A stretch of DNA of 64,000 nucleotides, from the NCBI GenBank assembly GCA_963844325.1, contig CAWJNV010000002.1, positions 5,890,001 through 5,954,000 of the forward strand. Reading direction: 5' to 3'. The notes below the pieces were generated by a model. That model saw only the letters and a program-made list of their open reading frames with translations. It ran no database searches and was not told where the DNA came from. The stretch is from CADCTQ01 sp963844325. Its GTDB lineage: Bacteria > Bacteroidota > Bacteroidia > Cytophagales > 172606-1. A program made the position numbers and the translations under genes. The number at the start of each line of letters is the position of its first letter. Position 1 is the stretch's first letter. Shown one piece after another: positions 1 through 8,300 of this stretch.

Positions 1-519
1 TGGCAGCGCGGCGTGGCCGAACTGGGCGTGGGCGCCGACTTCAAAGACGCCCTCTCCAAGCCCGGCCCGTGGACGTTCGGCATGACGGCCTTCGGGGAAT
101 GCCTGCCCTACGAGGAAAACCAGGTGACCCTCAACCGCGACAAGAAGGACGCCTGGGGCCTGCCCACGGTTACTTTCAACGCCGAGTTCAAGGAGAACGA
201 GAAGAAGATGCGCGTGGACATGATGAACGACGCGGCCGAAATGCTCGAAGCCGGTGGCTGCAAAAACGTGAAGACGTACGACAACGGCTCCTGGCCCGGC
301 ATGGCGATCCACGAAATGGGCACGGCCCGCATGGGCAGCGACCCCAAAACGTCGGTGATCAACAAGTTCAACCAGGTGCACGGCTGCGAAAACGTGTTCG
401 TGACCGACGGCGCCGCCATGACGTCGGCCTCGTGCGTAAACCCGTCGCTGACCTACATGGCCCTCACGGCCCGCGCCGCCGACCACGCCGTCAAGGAACT
501 CAACAAGTTCAACATCTGA
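1..519 (+). CDS. GMC-family oxidoreductase, C-terminal part (cut by window edge)
   Basis: The reading frame is open from base 1, so this is the C-terminal end (about 172 residues) of a longer FAD-dependent GMC oxidoreductase; family members usually exceed 500 residues. The GMC_oxred_C signature is visible: a catalytic His in IHEMGTARMG and the partner Asn in CVNPSLTYMALTARAAD. Family members oxidise alcohols or sugars using FAD; the substrate cannot be told from this fragment. The GTG at base 13 is only the first start-like codon inside the window, not the true start. A hairpin repeat begins 5 bp after the stop. Whether it carries a signal or has a gluconate-dehydrogenase-like partner upstream is not visible. 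Confidence 0.9.
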   Translation, partial: WQRGVAELGVGADFKDALSKPGPWTFGMTAFGECLPYEENQVTLNRDKKDAWGLPTVTFNAEFKENEKKMRVDMMNDAAEMLEAGGCKNVKTYDNGSWPGMAIHEMGTARMGSDPKTSVINKFNQVHGCENVFVTDGAAMTSASCVNPSLTYMALTARAADHAVKELNKFNI

Positions 520-523
520 GGGG

Positions 524-680
524 AATGGTACACTGATTTATTATGATGCTTATGATGATTATGATTAAATGAATGCATGACTTAACTCGGTAATTGATCG
601 GTGCAGCCACCCAATCATGTAGTCCTGCAATCATGTAATCATAACAAATCATAATCATCATCACAGATCAGTGTACCATT
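524..680. repeat. Inverted intergenic repeat, AATCATG-type arms (copy 1 of 3)
   Basis: The outer ends are inverted copies of AATGGTACACTGAT. The arms are A/T-rich arrays built on ATGATT and ATCATA with a period of about 8-9 bp, around a unique centre. The copies at 35449-35554 and 62464-62563 share the GTACAC ends and the same arm words. The element begins 5 bp after the upstream stop codon and ends 16 bp before the ArsR start. Confidence 0.8.
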
Positions 681-695
681 TCCTACCTTTGCCGC

Positions 696-968
696 ATGGA
701 AAATAAATTCGTCGAAAAGGCTTCCAACGCCGTGGCCGACAAGTACCGCCTGGCCATCCTGCTCGAAATCGCCCGCAAAGGCAGCGTGTCGCCCTCCGAA
801 GTGCAGGAACTCACCGGCCTGTCGCAGCCCTGCGTGTCGCACCACGTCAAAATCCTCACCGAAAGCGACCTGATCCTCTCCCAGAAGGAAGGCCGCAGCG
901 TTAACCTGCGCATCAACAAGGAAAAAATGGGCCAACTCTCCCTTTTTTTTACCCAACTCTCCGAATGA
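696..968 (+). CDS. ArsR-family winged-helix transcriptional regulator
   Basis: A 90-residue protein that is almost entirely a winged-helix DNA-binding domain. It has the ArsR/SmtB-type sequence VSPSEVQELTGLSQPCVSHH as recognition region, followed by a wing with QKEGRSVNLRIN. No CxC metal-binding pair is seen on the expected helix, so metal sensing is not supported. It lies 82 bp upstream of the Old Yellow Enzyme gene in the same direction, with an A/T palindrome in between, so local control of that enzyme is the simplest inference. The family usually acts as a dimeric repressor. Confidence 0.85.
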   Translation: MENKFVEKASNAVADKYRLAILLEIARKGSVSPSEVQELTGLSQPCVSHHVKILTESDLILSQKEGRSVNLRINKEKMGQLSLFFTQLSE

Positions 969-987
969 AAATTTTTTATATAAATAC

Positions 988-1019
988 ATTTAAATTTTTA
1001 AATATTTGGATTAGTTTTG
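988..1019 (+). promoter_or_regulatory. Candidate operator and promoter of the Old Yellow Enzyme gene
   Basis: Bases 988-1003 are a perfect 7-2-7 palindrome (ATTTAAA-TT-TTTAAAT) in an A/T-rich gap after the ArsR gene. TAGTTTTG at 1012-1019 fits the Bacteroidota -7 consensus TAnnTTTG; no convincing -33 box was found. Operator use by the upstream ArsR protein is inference. Confidence 0.35.
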
Positions 1020-1049
1020 CCCAGGCAATAAACCCAAATCATTACCGGT

Positions 1050-2144
1050 ATGACTGACAAGCTATTTTCCGACTTTCAACTGGGCCCCTTCCGCCTCTCC
1101 AGCAGGATCGTGATGGCTCCCATGACCCGGAGCCGGGCCGATGGCAACCTGCCCAACGCCCTCATGGCAACCTACTACGGCCAGCGGTCCACGGCCGGCC
1201 TGATCGTTACGGAAGGCACGGCTCCTTCGCCCAACGCCCTGGGGTATTCCCGCATTCCGGGCCTATTCACCGCCGGGCAGGTGGCCGGCTGGCGGGGCGT
1301 TACGGAGGCCGTGCACGCCCGGGGCAGCCGGATTTTCGTGCAACTGATGCACACGGGCCGCATCGGGCACCCCCTCAACCTGCCGGCCGGGACCCGGTTG
1401 GTGGCTCCCTCGGCCGTGGCGGCGGACGGGCAAATCTGGACGGACCAGGAAGGACTCAAGCCGCACCCGGTACCGGAGGCGTTGACGGCTGAGGAAGTGC
1501 AAGCGACGATCGGCGAGTTTGTGGCGGCGGCCCGGCTGGCGGTTGAAGCGGGTTTTGATGGGGTGGAACTGCACGGGGCCAACGGCTACCTGATCGAGCA
1601 GTTCCTCAACCCGGCCTCCAACCAGCGCACCGATGCGTACGGGGGAAGCGTCGAGAACCGGGGCCGGTTTGTGCTCGAAACGGCGGCGCAAGTGGCCGCG
1701 GCCATCGGCAAGGAACGGGTGGGCGTGCGGCTGTCGCCCTACGGGGTGTACAACGACCAGCCGCTGTACGAATCCATTGACGAAACCTATGCCTACCTGG
1801 CGCGGGAACTGAACCAGTTGGGCGTTGCGTACCTGCACCTGATGAACGGCGGCGTCCCCGAATCCCAGGCCGCCACCCGGAACCTGTACGCAACCATCCG
1901 TGAAGCCTTTCCCGGGCCGATCATCCTGTGCGGCGACTACGACCGCACCCGCGCCGAAGCGGAACTGCAAAGCGGCCTGGCTGACCTGATCGCCTTCGGC
2001 CGTCCCTTCGTATCGAACCCCGACCTGCCGGAACGTCTGCGGACGGGCGCCGGACTGGCCGCCCCGGACCCCACTACGTTCTTCGCCGGCGGCGACAAGG
2101 GCTACCTCGATTACCCCGTGCTCGAAGCCCAGGAAACGTATTGA
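1050..2144 (+). CDS. Old Yellow Enzyme family NADH:flavin oxidoreductase (alkene reductase)
   Basis: A 364-residue FMN-dependent TIM-barrel enzyme of usual family length. Visible motifs are APMTRSRA near the N-terminus, LMHTGRIGH, the substrate-anion-binding His/Asn pair in ELHGANGYL, the signature FLNPASNQRTDAYGGS, and the phosphate-binding end FGRPFVSNPDL. Relatives such as NemA and XenA reduce activated C=C bonds, nitroesters and N-ethylmaleimide with NAD(P)H, often in electrophile detoxification. The protein has no signal peptide and is probably cytoplasmic. It follows the ArsR-type regulator, which probably controls it. The physiological substrate is unknown. Confidence 0.92.
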   Translation: MTDKLFSDFQLGPFRLSSRIVMAPMTRSRADGNLPNALMATYYGQRSTAGLIVTEGTAPSPNALGYSRIPGLFTAGQVAGWRGVTEAVHARGSRIFVQLMHTGRIGHPLNLPAGTRLVAPSAVAADGQIWTDQEGLKPHPVPEALTAEEVQATIGEFVAAARLAVEAGFDGVELHGANGYLIEQFLNPASNQRTDAYGGSVENRGRFVLETAAQVAAAIGKERVGVRLSPYGVYNDQPLYESIDETYAYLARELNQLGVAYLHLMNGGVPESQAATRNLYATIREAFPGPIILCGDYDRTRAEAELQSGLADLIAFGRPFVSNPDLPERLRTGAGLAAPDPTTFFAGGDKGYLDYPVLEAQETY

Positions 2145-2263
2145 GGCCCGGTCACGCCGGGACGCCCTGTGCATGTGCTATCACACCCATATTTAAAAAA
2201 AGAGTGTGGCGACGGGTGGTGCTTAACTCACAGTTTTAACCGAGGGCTATCAAATCAAAAAAG

Positions 2264-2288
2264 AACCCCGTCAACGGTTGACGGGGTT
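2264..2288. terminator. Bidirectional intrinsic terminator
   Basis: A 12-bp perfect inverted repeat (AACCCCGTCAAC / GTTGACGGGGTT) has A-rich sequence on one side and TTTT on the other. It lies between the Old Yellow Enzyme gene and the convergent small gene at 2375-2629, and can serve both strands. Confidence 0.8.
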
Positions 2289-2374
2289 TTATCTTTATAC
2301 GCGCTTTCGAAACAAAAAGCGAAACAAAAAAAACGACGGGTGAGGCCCGGCCCGCAGGCGCCCACCGGGCTTCA

Positions 2375-2629
2375 TCAACTTCCAAAACCAGCTTCCAGCC
2401 CGGCACCATTGGCCGCATCCACTTTCGGCTTGACCGAGGAGGGTATTACGTTGGCATCCACCAGGAAGCTGCGGAAGTAACCCTCCTTCCGCAGCAGCAT
2501 GACCATCACCCCCTCGTAGGGTTTCTCGGCCAGGAGGTGATTGAAATAATCCCTGGCCTGCTCCATCCGTTCGAAGTCTTTCTGGACTACCATCCCCCCG
2601 GTCGTACGGACCACAAACACCGTGTACAT
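2375..2629 (-). CDS. Small hypothetical protein
   Basis: An 84-residue protein without a family I recognise. It begins MYTVFVVRTTGGMVVQ and continues with a predicted helix (FERMEQARDYFNHLLAE) and a beta-rich stretch with VMVMLLRKEGYFRSFLVDA, so a small alpha/beta fold is plausible. The end is alanine/glycine-rich. It has an ATG start, its codon use resembles its neighbours, and it converges on the terminator at 2264-2288. No function is assigned. Confidence 0.5.
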   Translation of the reverse strand: MYTVFVVRTTGGMVVQKDFERMEQARDYFNHLLAEKPYEGVMVMLLRKEGYFRSFLVDANVIPSSVKPKVDAANGAGLEAGFGS

Positions 2630-2779
2630 GCAGAATTTCTAATTGATCAGGTTATAAGCGGTACGTTTTGCTGACATATACGTACGCTTCACGCGCAGGG
2701 ATGCGCGCAGAAAGCCAAAAACCCGAAAAAAGGTTTTGCCACCTGTCCATCACCAGATAAACCAACCAACAACTCCTTA

Positions 2780-4693
2780 TTATTCCCCGGCCGCCTGGTC
2801 GGAGATGAGCGGGGTATCGGCTTCCGGCAGGCAGATGGTAAACGTAGTGCCCTGGCCCACGCTGCTTTCCACCCCGATGGTGCCGTTCATGGACTCCACC
2901 TGCGTTTTGGTGAGCAGCAGGCCCAGCCCCTTGCCCTCGGCGTGCAGGTGAAAGCGGCGGTAGAGGCCAAACACCTGCGTACGGTACTTTTCCAGGTCGA
3001 AGCCCAGCCCGTTGTCGCGGAAATCAATGCAGGCGTAGCCGTTTTCCCGCCGGGTCGTTACGGCCACGTGCAACGGATGACCGGGGCTCCGGAACTTGAT
3101 GGCGTTGGTGAGCAGGTTGTAGAAAATGCTGTGCAGGTAGCTCTTGACGGCAAATACCACCGGCGCCCCGGCAAAGTCCGTCTCCAGTTCGCACCCCGAC
3201 TCCTGGAGCCACTGCGACACGCTGACGCACACGCTGGTAAACACTTCTTCCAGGTCCACGGGCTCTTTCACCATGTTCAGGTCGCGTTTGTAGTCGAGAA
3301 TCTGGTTGAGGTCGCTGATGACGCTGTCGAGCTTCTCCACCGTGAGGGCCACGCTCCGGATGATAAGGGCGTTGTCGGGGTCGGTGTGGTCGTTGAAGTT
3401 GAACAACTGGGCCAGGCCGAGCAGGCTGGCTACCGGCCCGCGGATGTTGTGCGAGGTAATGAAGCCGAACTGCTGGAGCTGCTCATTCTGGCGGATGAGT
3501 TCCTGGTTGAGGCTTTTTTCCTGCCGTTCGGCGGCCAGCCGGTGGGTAATGTCGCGCAGGATCACCGTGAAATACTTTTTGTCGGCCACCTCCGTCTGCG
3601 AAAGGGAGGCTTCGATGGGAAACTCCGTGCCGTCGGCCCGCAGGCCCGTGAGGGGGGCGTTGCTGCTTCCCGCCCGGCGGGTGCCGTCGGGGCCCGTGAG
3701 CCCGGCCAGGTAGCCGGTGAGGCTTTCGCGGTACCGTTCGGGAATGAGCACCGCCAGCGACTTGCCCAGCACGTCTTCCTGCCGGTAGCCGAACATCTGC
3801 TCGGCGGCCTTGTTGAACAGGATGATGCGCTGCCCTTCCGTAACGGTAATGATGGCGTCCATCGCCGAGGTGATGATGCCTTCGAGCCGCAGGCGGAGTT
3901 CCTGTAGTTCCAGTTCGGCGCCCTTCTTCTTGGTGATGTCGAACGTGCTGAAAGCCACCCCGATGATGACCCGTTCCCGGTCGTACACCGGGTAGTACTT
4001 CACCTGGTACCAGCGCACCTCCTTGCTGGGGTACACCACGGGGTGTTCGTACACGATCACCTTGCCGCCCAGGCAGCGGTTGAAATTGGCCACGAACACG
4101 TGCTGGTTGTCCTCCACGATGAAGTTGAGCACCGGGTCGCCTTCGCGGGGTTCCCGGCCCAGGAAGATAAGGGCGTGTTCGCGGGCCAGCCGGTTGATGC
4201 GCTTGATCTTCAGTCCGGCGTCGATGAGGTAGGTGGCCTGGATGCTGCTGTTGAAAAGGGCCTCCAGTTGCGCCTCGTTCTCGTAGATTTTCTGTTCGAC
4301 GGCGCGCCGCTGGCGGCGGTTCTCGGCCTCGCGCAGGGTGCGTTCCACGGCCGGCACCAGGCGGTGGAGGTTGTCCTTCATCAGGTAGTCGTCGGCGCCG
4401 GCCTTCATGGCGGCCACGGCGGTCTCCTCGCCGATGTTGCCCGACACGATGATGAACGGCAGGTCGGCGTGGGTGGCTTTTACCTGCCTGAGGGCGTCGA
4501 TGCCGTTGAACCGGGGCAGGTGGTAGTCGGAAATCACCAGGTCCCAGGACCCGGCCTGGAGGCTGGCCGCCAGTCCTTCGGCCGTTTCCACCCGTTCCAC
4601 CCGCAGGGGGTAGTCCGCCTTGCGGAATTCCCGGAGCAGCAGTTTGGCGTCGTTCTCGGAATCCTCGATCAGCAGGAGTCGCAGTTCGGTCAT
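2780..4693 (-). CDS. Receiver-PAS-PAS histidine kinase
   Basis: A 637-residue soluble hybrid sensor. An N-terminal receiver (residues about 4-125) has acidic DSEND, phosphoacceptor Asp in VISDYHLP (about residue 56) and the SGN/K positions. Two PAS domains follow (about 140-265 and 270-385), the second ending ILRDITHRL. The H-box is SHNIRGPVASLLGL, with Asn rather than the usual Glu after the phospho-His. The ATPase domain shows NLLTNAIKF, DNGLGFD and GKGLGLLL. There is no membrane segment. The ATG overlaps the stop of the upstream response regulator by 4 bp, so the two are translationally coupled. A receiver at the N-terminus suggests it is driven by another kinase. Confidence 0.92.
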   Translation of the reverse strand: MTELRLLLIEDSENDAKLLLREFRKADYPLRVERVETAEGLAASLQAGSWDLVISDYHLPRFNGIDALRQVKATHADLPFIIVSGNIGEETAVAAMKAGADDYLMKDNLHRLVPAVERTLREAENRRQRRAVEQKIYENEAQLEALFNSSIQATYLIDAGLKIKRINRLAREHALIFLGREPREGDPVLNFIVEDNQHVFVANFNRCLGGKVIVYEHPVVYPSKEVRWYQVKYYPVYDRERVIIGVAFSTFDITKKKGAELELQELRLRLEGIITSAMDAIITVTEGQRIILFNKAAEQMFGYRQEDVLGKSLAVLIPERYRESLTGYLAGLTGPDGTRRAGSSNAPLTGLRADGTEFPIEASLSQTEVADKKYFTVILRDITHRLAAERQEKSLNQELIRQNEQLQQFGFITSHNIRGPVASLLGLAQLFNFNDHTDPDNALIIRSVALTVEKLDSVISDLNQILDYKRDLNMVKEPVDLEEVFTSVCVSVSQWLQESGCELETDFAGAPVVFAVKSYLHSIFYNLLTNAIKFRSPGHPLHVAVTTRRENGYACIDFRDNGLGFDLEKYRTQVFGLYRRFHLHAEGKGLGLLLTKTQVESMNGTIGVESSVGQGTTFTICLPEADTPLISDQAAGE

Positions 4694-5136
4694 GGGCAGG
4701 GGGCGGATTCGATAGGAATTACGTTGAGGTGCAACCAGTACGCGGCAAGCCTGCCCACCACTTGCGTAAATTGTTCATAGTCAACCGGCTTGCGCAGGTA
4801 GCTGTTGGCCCCCAGGCGGTAGCTGGCCAGCATGTCGCTTTCTTCCGACGAGGTAGTGAGCACCACCACCGGCAGCCAGCGGGTCCGCTCCTCGGCGCGG
4901 ATGCGTTGCAAGGTTTCCAGGCCGTCGATGCGGGGCAGTTTCAGGTCGAGCAGCACGAGGGCCGGCAGCGGCTTTTCGGGGATTGCGCTGCCCGGGCCCA
5001 GCAGGTACTCCAGGGCTTCCACGCCATCGCGGGCCACTACCACCGGGTTGGTCACGCGGTGCATCTTCAAAGCCCGCAGGGCCAGTTTCACGTCATCGGC
5101 ATTGTCTTCCACCAGCAGAATGATCTTATCGGGCAA
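4690..5136 (-). CDS. Single-domain response regulator (CheY/Rcp1-like)
   Basis: A 148-residue stand-alone receiver. It shows the acidic pair in VEDNADD, phosphoacceptor Asp in LVLLDLKLPRIDGLE (about residue 64), the switch Thr in VVVLTTS and the conserved Lys in YLRKPVDY. No output domain is present. The form resembles Rcp1, the small regulators that pair with phytochrome-type or PAS-type kinases. It is the first gene of a two-gene unit and overlaps the kinase at 2780-4693 by 4 bp (ATGA), so it probably exchanges phosphate with that protein or with the kinase at 5325-9701. Confidence 0.93.
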   Translation of the reverse strand: MPDKIILLVEDNADDVKLALRALKMHRVTNPVVVARDGVEALEYLLGPGSAIPEKPLPALVLLDLKLPRIDGLETLQRIRAEERTRWLPVVVLTTSSEESDMLASYRLGANSYLRKPVDYEQFTQVVGRLAAYWLHLNVIPIESAPCP

Positions 5137-5324
5137 AGGCGTAAAGATTGAAAGGATAGAAGTACAGCAGGACAGCAGGATGGCATCCGGGAATTGCGAA
5201 AACGGGCGCGGCGGATGTTCTTCCGTAAATTTAATCCAATCCCCGAATCATGCTATGATGCGGCAACCCGGTAACGCCTTAATTCTGCAATTCGATCCCT
5301 CCGTACCCCGGTAATTCCCGCTTT

Positions 5325-8300
5325 TTATCCTTCCACCGTGAAATAAAAAGTAGCGCCTTTGCCTTCCTCGCTTTCGGCCCAGATCCGCCCGCCGTGGCGC
5401 TGAATGATGCGGTGGACGGTAGCCAGGCCGATGCCCGTGCCCTCGAATTCGCTGGTGGTGTGCAGGCGGTGGAAGGCGCCGAACAGCTTGTCGGCGTACT
5501 TCATGTTGAACCCGGCCCCGTTGTCGCGCACGAAGTACACGGCCTGTCCTTCCTGCTGCCGGCAGCCCACCTCGATGGTGGCCTTTTCGCGGCGGGAAGT
5601 GAATTTCCACGCGTTGCCCACCAGGTTTTGCAGGGCAATGCGCAGCAGTTTGGGGTCGCCCTGCACGTGCAGATCGGGGGCCACCGTGAGGGTTACCTGG
5701 CGGTCGGGCTCGGCCCGGCGCAGTTCCCCTTCGACATCGCCGACCAGTTCGGCCAGGTTTACCGGTTCGTGCTGCATTTCGCCCCGCGTCACCCGCGACA
5801 GCTTGAGCAGGTCGTCGATGAGCTGGCCCATGCGTTGGCTGGCCGTCCGGATGCTCCGCAGGTAGTCCTGGCCCTCCGCGTCGAGCAGGTGGCTGTAGTC
5901 TTCGAGCACGGCCTTGCTGAAGCCGTCGATGCTGCGCAGGGGAGCCCGCAGGTCGTGGGACACCGAGTAGGAGAAGGCTTCGAGTTCTTTGTTGATGGCC
6001 TGCAACTGGGCGGTGCGTTCGGCCACCCGCCGTTCGAGGCCGGCGTTCAGTTCGAGGATGGCCGCTTCGGCGTGCTTGCGTTCGCTGACGTCGAGGGCCA
6101 CGAAGGCCACCGCAAACACCCGGCCCTCGGCGTCGTAGGCCGGCAGGTACTGCACTTCCACCCACAGGTTAGACCGGCCGGGCTGGTCCACCTGGCGGGT
6201 GACGAGCACCTTTTCGCCGGCGAAGGCCCGGGCGAGGTTGTGCTTGAAAGCTTCAACGGTCTTAGGGTCCGCAAATTCGAGCATGCTGTCGCCTTCGCGG
6301 AGCGGGTGGCCGTACGCCTGCTGGATGAACGCGGCGGCCGTGCGGTTGAACTTGAGGATGCGGCACGCCGGGTCGAGCAGGTAGTACGTCTGCACGGAGG
6401 CGTCGAAGATGGACCGCAGGTTGGCCTCGCTTTCCCGCAACTGTTGCTCGGTATGCTTGCGGTCGGTAATGTCTTTGGACACCCCGATGAAGCCGGCGGG
6501 TTGCCCGGTCGCGTCGCGGAGCAGCGACGTTTTGATGTGCAGCCAGATGTAGGAGCCATCCTTGCGGCGCCCTTGCCATTCGCCGCTGTAGTCCATGCCG
6601 GCCATGATCTGCTGGAAGCGTTCGGCGAGTCGCACCGGGGCACCGGGGGGGTAGAGTACGGCCAGGGTCTTGCCCAGCATTTCTTCGGCCCGGTACCCGA
6701 ATATTTCCTCGGCACCCTGGTTGAAGTAGGTGGTGCGGCCCTGCAGGTCGGTCACGATCACGCTGTCTTTCACGCTGCGCAGCACGCTGGCCTGGAAGTG
6801 CAGTTGCGCCTCGGCTTCTTTCCGGGCGGTAATGTCGGTTTCGATGGCTACGAAGTGTTGCAAATCGCCCCGGTCGTCGAGCACGGGCTGCGCCGTGATG
6901 TGCAGCCAGTAGGGGCGGCCGGTTTTGTGGTAGTTGAGCACTTCCAGGTCGAAGCCCTGCCGGTTGCGGATCGCCTCCCGCATCCGTTCCACGGTGGCGG
7001 CGTCGGTGGCCTGGCCTTGCAGCACCTGGCCGGGCTTGCGGCCCACGGCCTCTTCGGTGGTGAAGCCGCTGATGCGGGTAAAGCCGGCGTTGACCCACTC
7101 AATGTGGCCCTCCGCGTCGGTGATGACCACGGCGTTGTCGGTTTTTTGCGCCACCAGGGCCAGCTTCCGGATTTCTTCCTCCGACCGTTTGCGGTCGGTT
7201 ACGTCGATGTGCGTGCCCATTACGCGCAGGGGCGTGCCGTCGTCGGCGCGGCCCATCACCTTGCCGTTCACCAGCACCCACTTCCAGCCGCCGTTTTTGG
7301 CCCGCAGCCGGTACTCGGCCTGGTAGTACGGGGTGTTGCCCGACAGGTGGTTGTTGAGGGTGCGCATCACGTCGGGGTAGTCGTCGGGGTGAACCCGGCC
7401 CGACCACGCTTCGAACGTGGGCGGGATTTCGGCCAGATCGTACCCCAGGATGGCGGCCCACCGGGCGTTGTAGACGGCTTCTTTCGTTTGCAGGTTCCAG
7501 TCCCAGAAACCGAGGCCGGCGCTGAGAATGGCCATTTCGAGCCGTTGCTTTTCCTCCTCCAGCTTCTGCGTGTTGCGGACACGTTCGGTGATGTCGCGGA
7601 GAATGGCGGTAAAGTATTTTTTGCCCTTGATGGTGATCTGGGAGATGGACGCCTCGACGGGAAACAGTTCGCCGTCGCGCCGCACGGCGTGTACGGGCCG
7701 GCCCGGACTGAGCATGCGGGTGGGGGCGCCCGATTCGGCGTAGTGGGTTACGTGCTGGTGGTGCCCCGCCCGGAAGGGTTGGGGCATGAGCGTTTCGATG
7801 CCCTTCCCGGTGATTTCAGCTTCCGCGTACCCGAACATCTTTTCGGCGGCCGTGTTGAACATAACGATACTGCCGGCCTGGTCGATGGTGATGATGGCGT
7901 CCAGGGCCGAGTTGATGATGCCTTCGAGCCGCTGCTGCAATTCCTGCACCTGCTGTTCGGCCTGGAGCCGCCCGGAAATGTCGCGCACCGAGGCCATGCT
8001 GTATTCGCGGCCGTTGAGCCGCAGGTAGCTCTTGGCCAGTTCCACCGGGAACACGACGCCGTCGCGCCGGCGGTGAAAACGCAACGGCACCGACGCGGCC
8101 CGGTCGCGCATTACTTGGAGGGTCTTCTCGGGTTCGGCCGACAGGTCGATGTGGCGGAGCTGGAGCATTTCTTCGCGCGGGTACCCGTAGGTGCGGGCGG
8201 CGGCCGGGTTGGCATCCACGATCCGGTACGTTTCCAGGTCCACCAGGAACACCGCGTCGTGGTTGGACTCGAACAGGCTGCGGTACCGCTGTTCGCTTTC

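Noticed and set aside
2641..2779. tRNA or small RNA gene in the gap with GTACGTTTTGCTGAC-like sequence
   Set aside because: No cloverleaf or CCA-type 3' end could be drawn. No tRNA or rRNA was recognised anywhere in the window.
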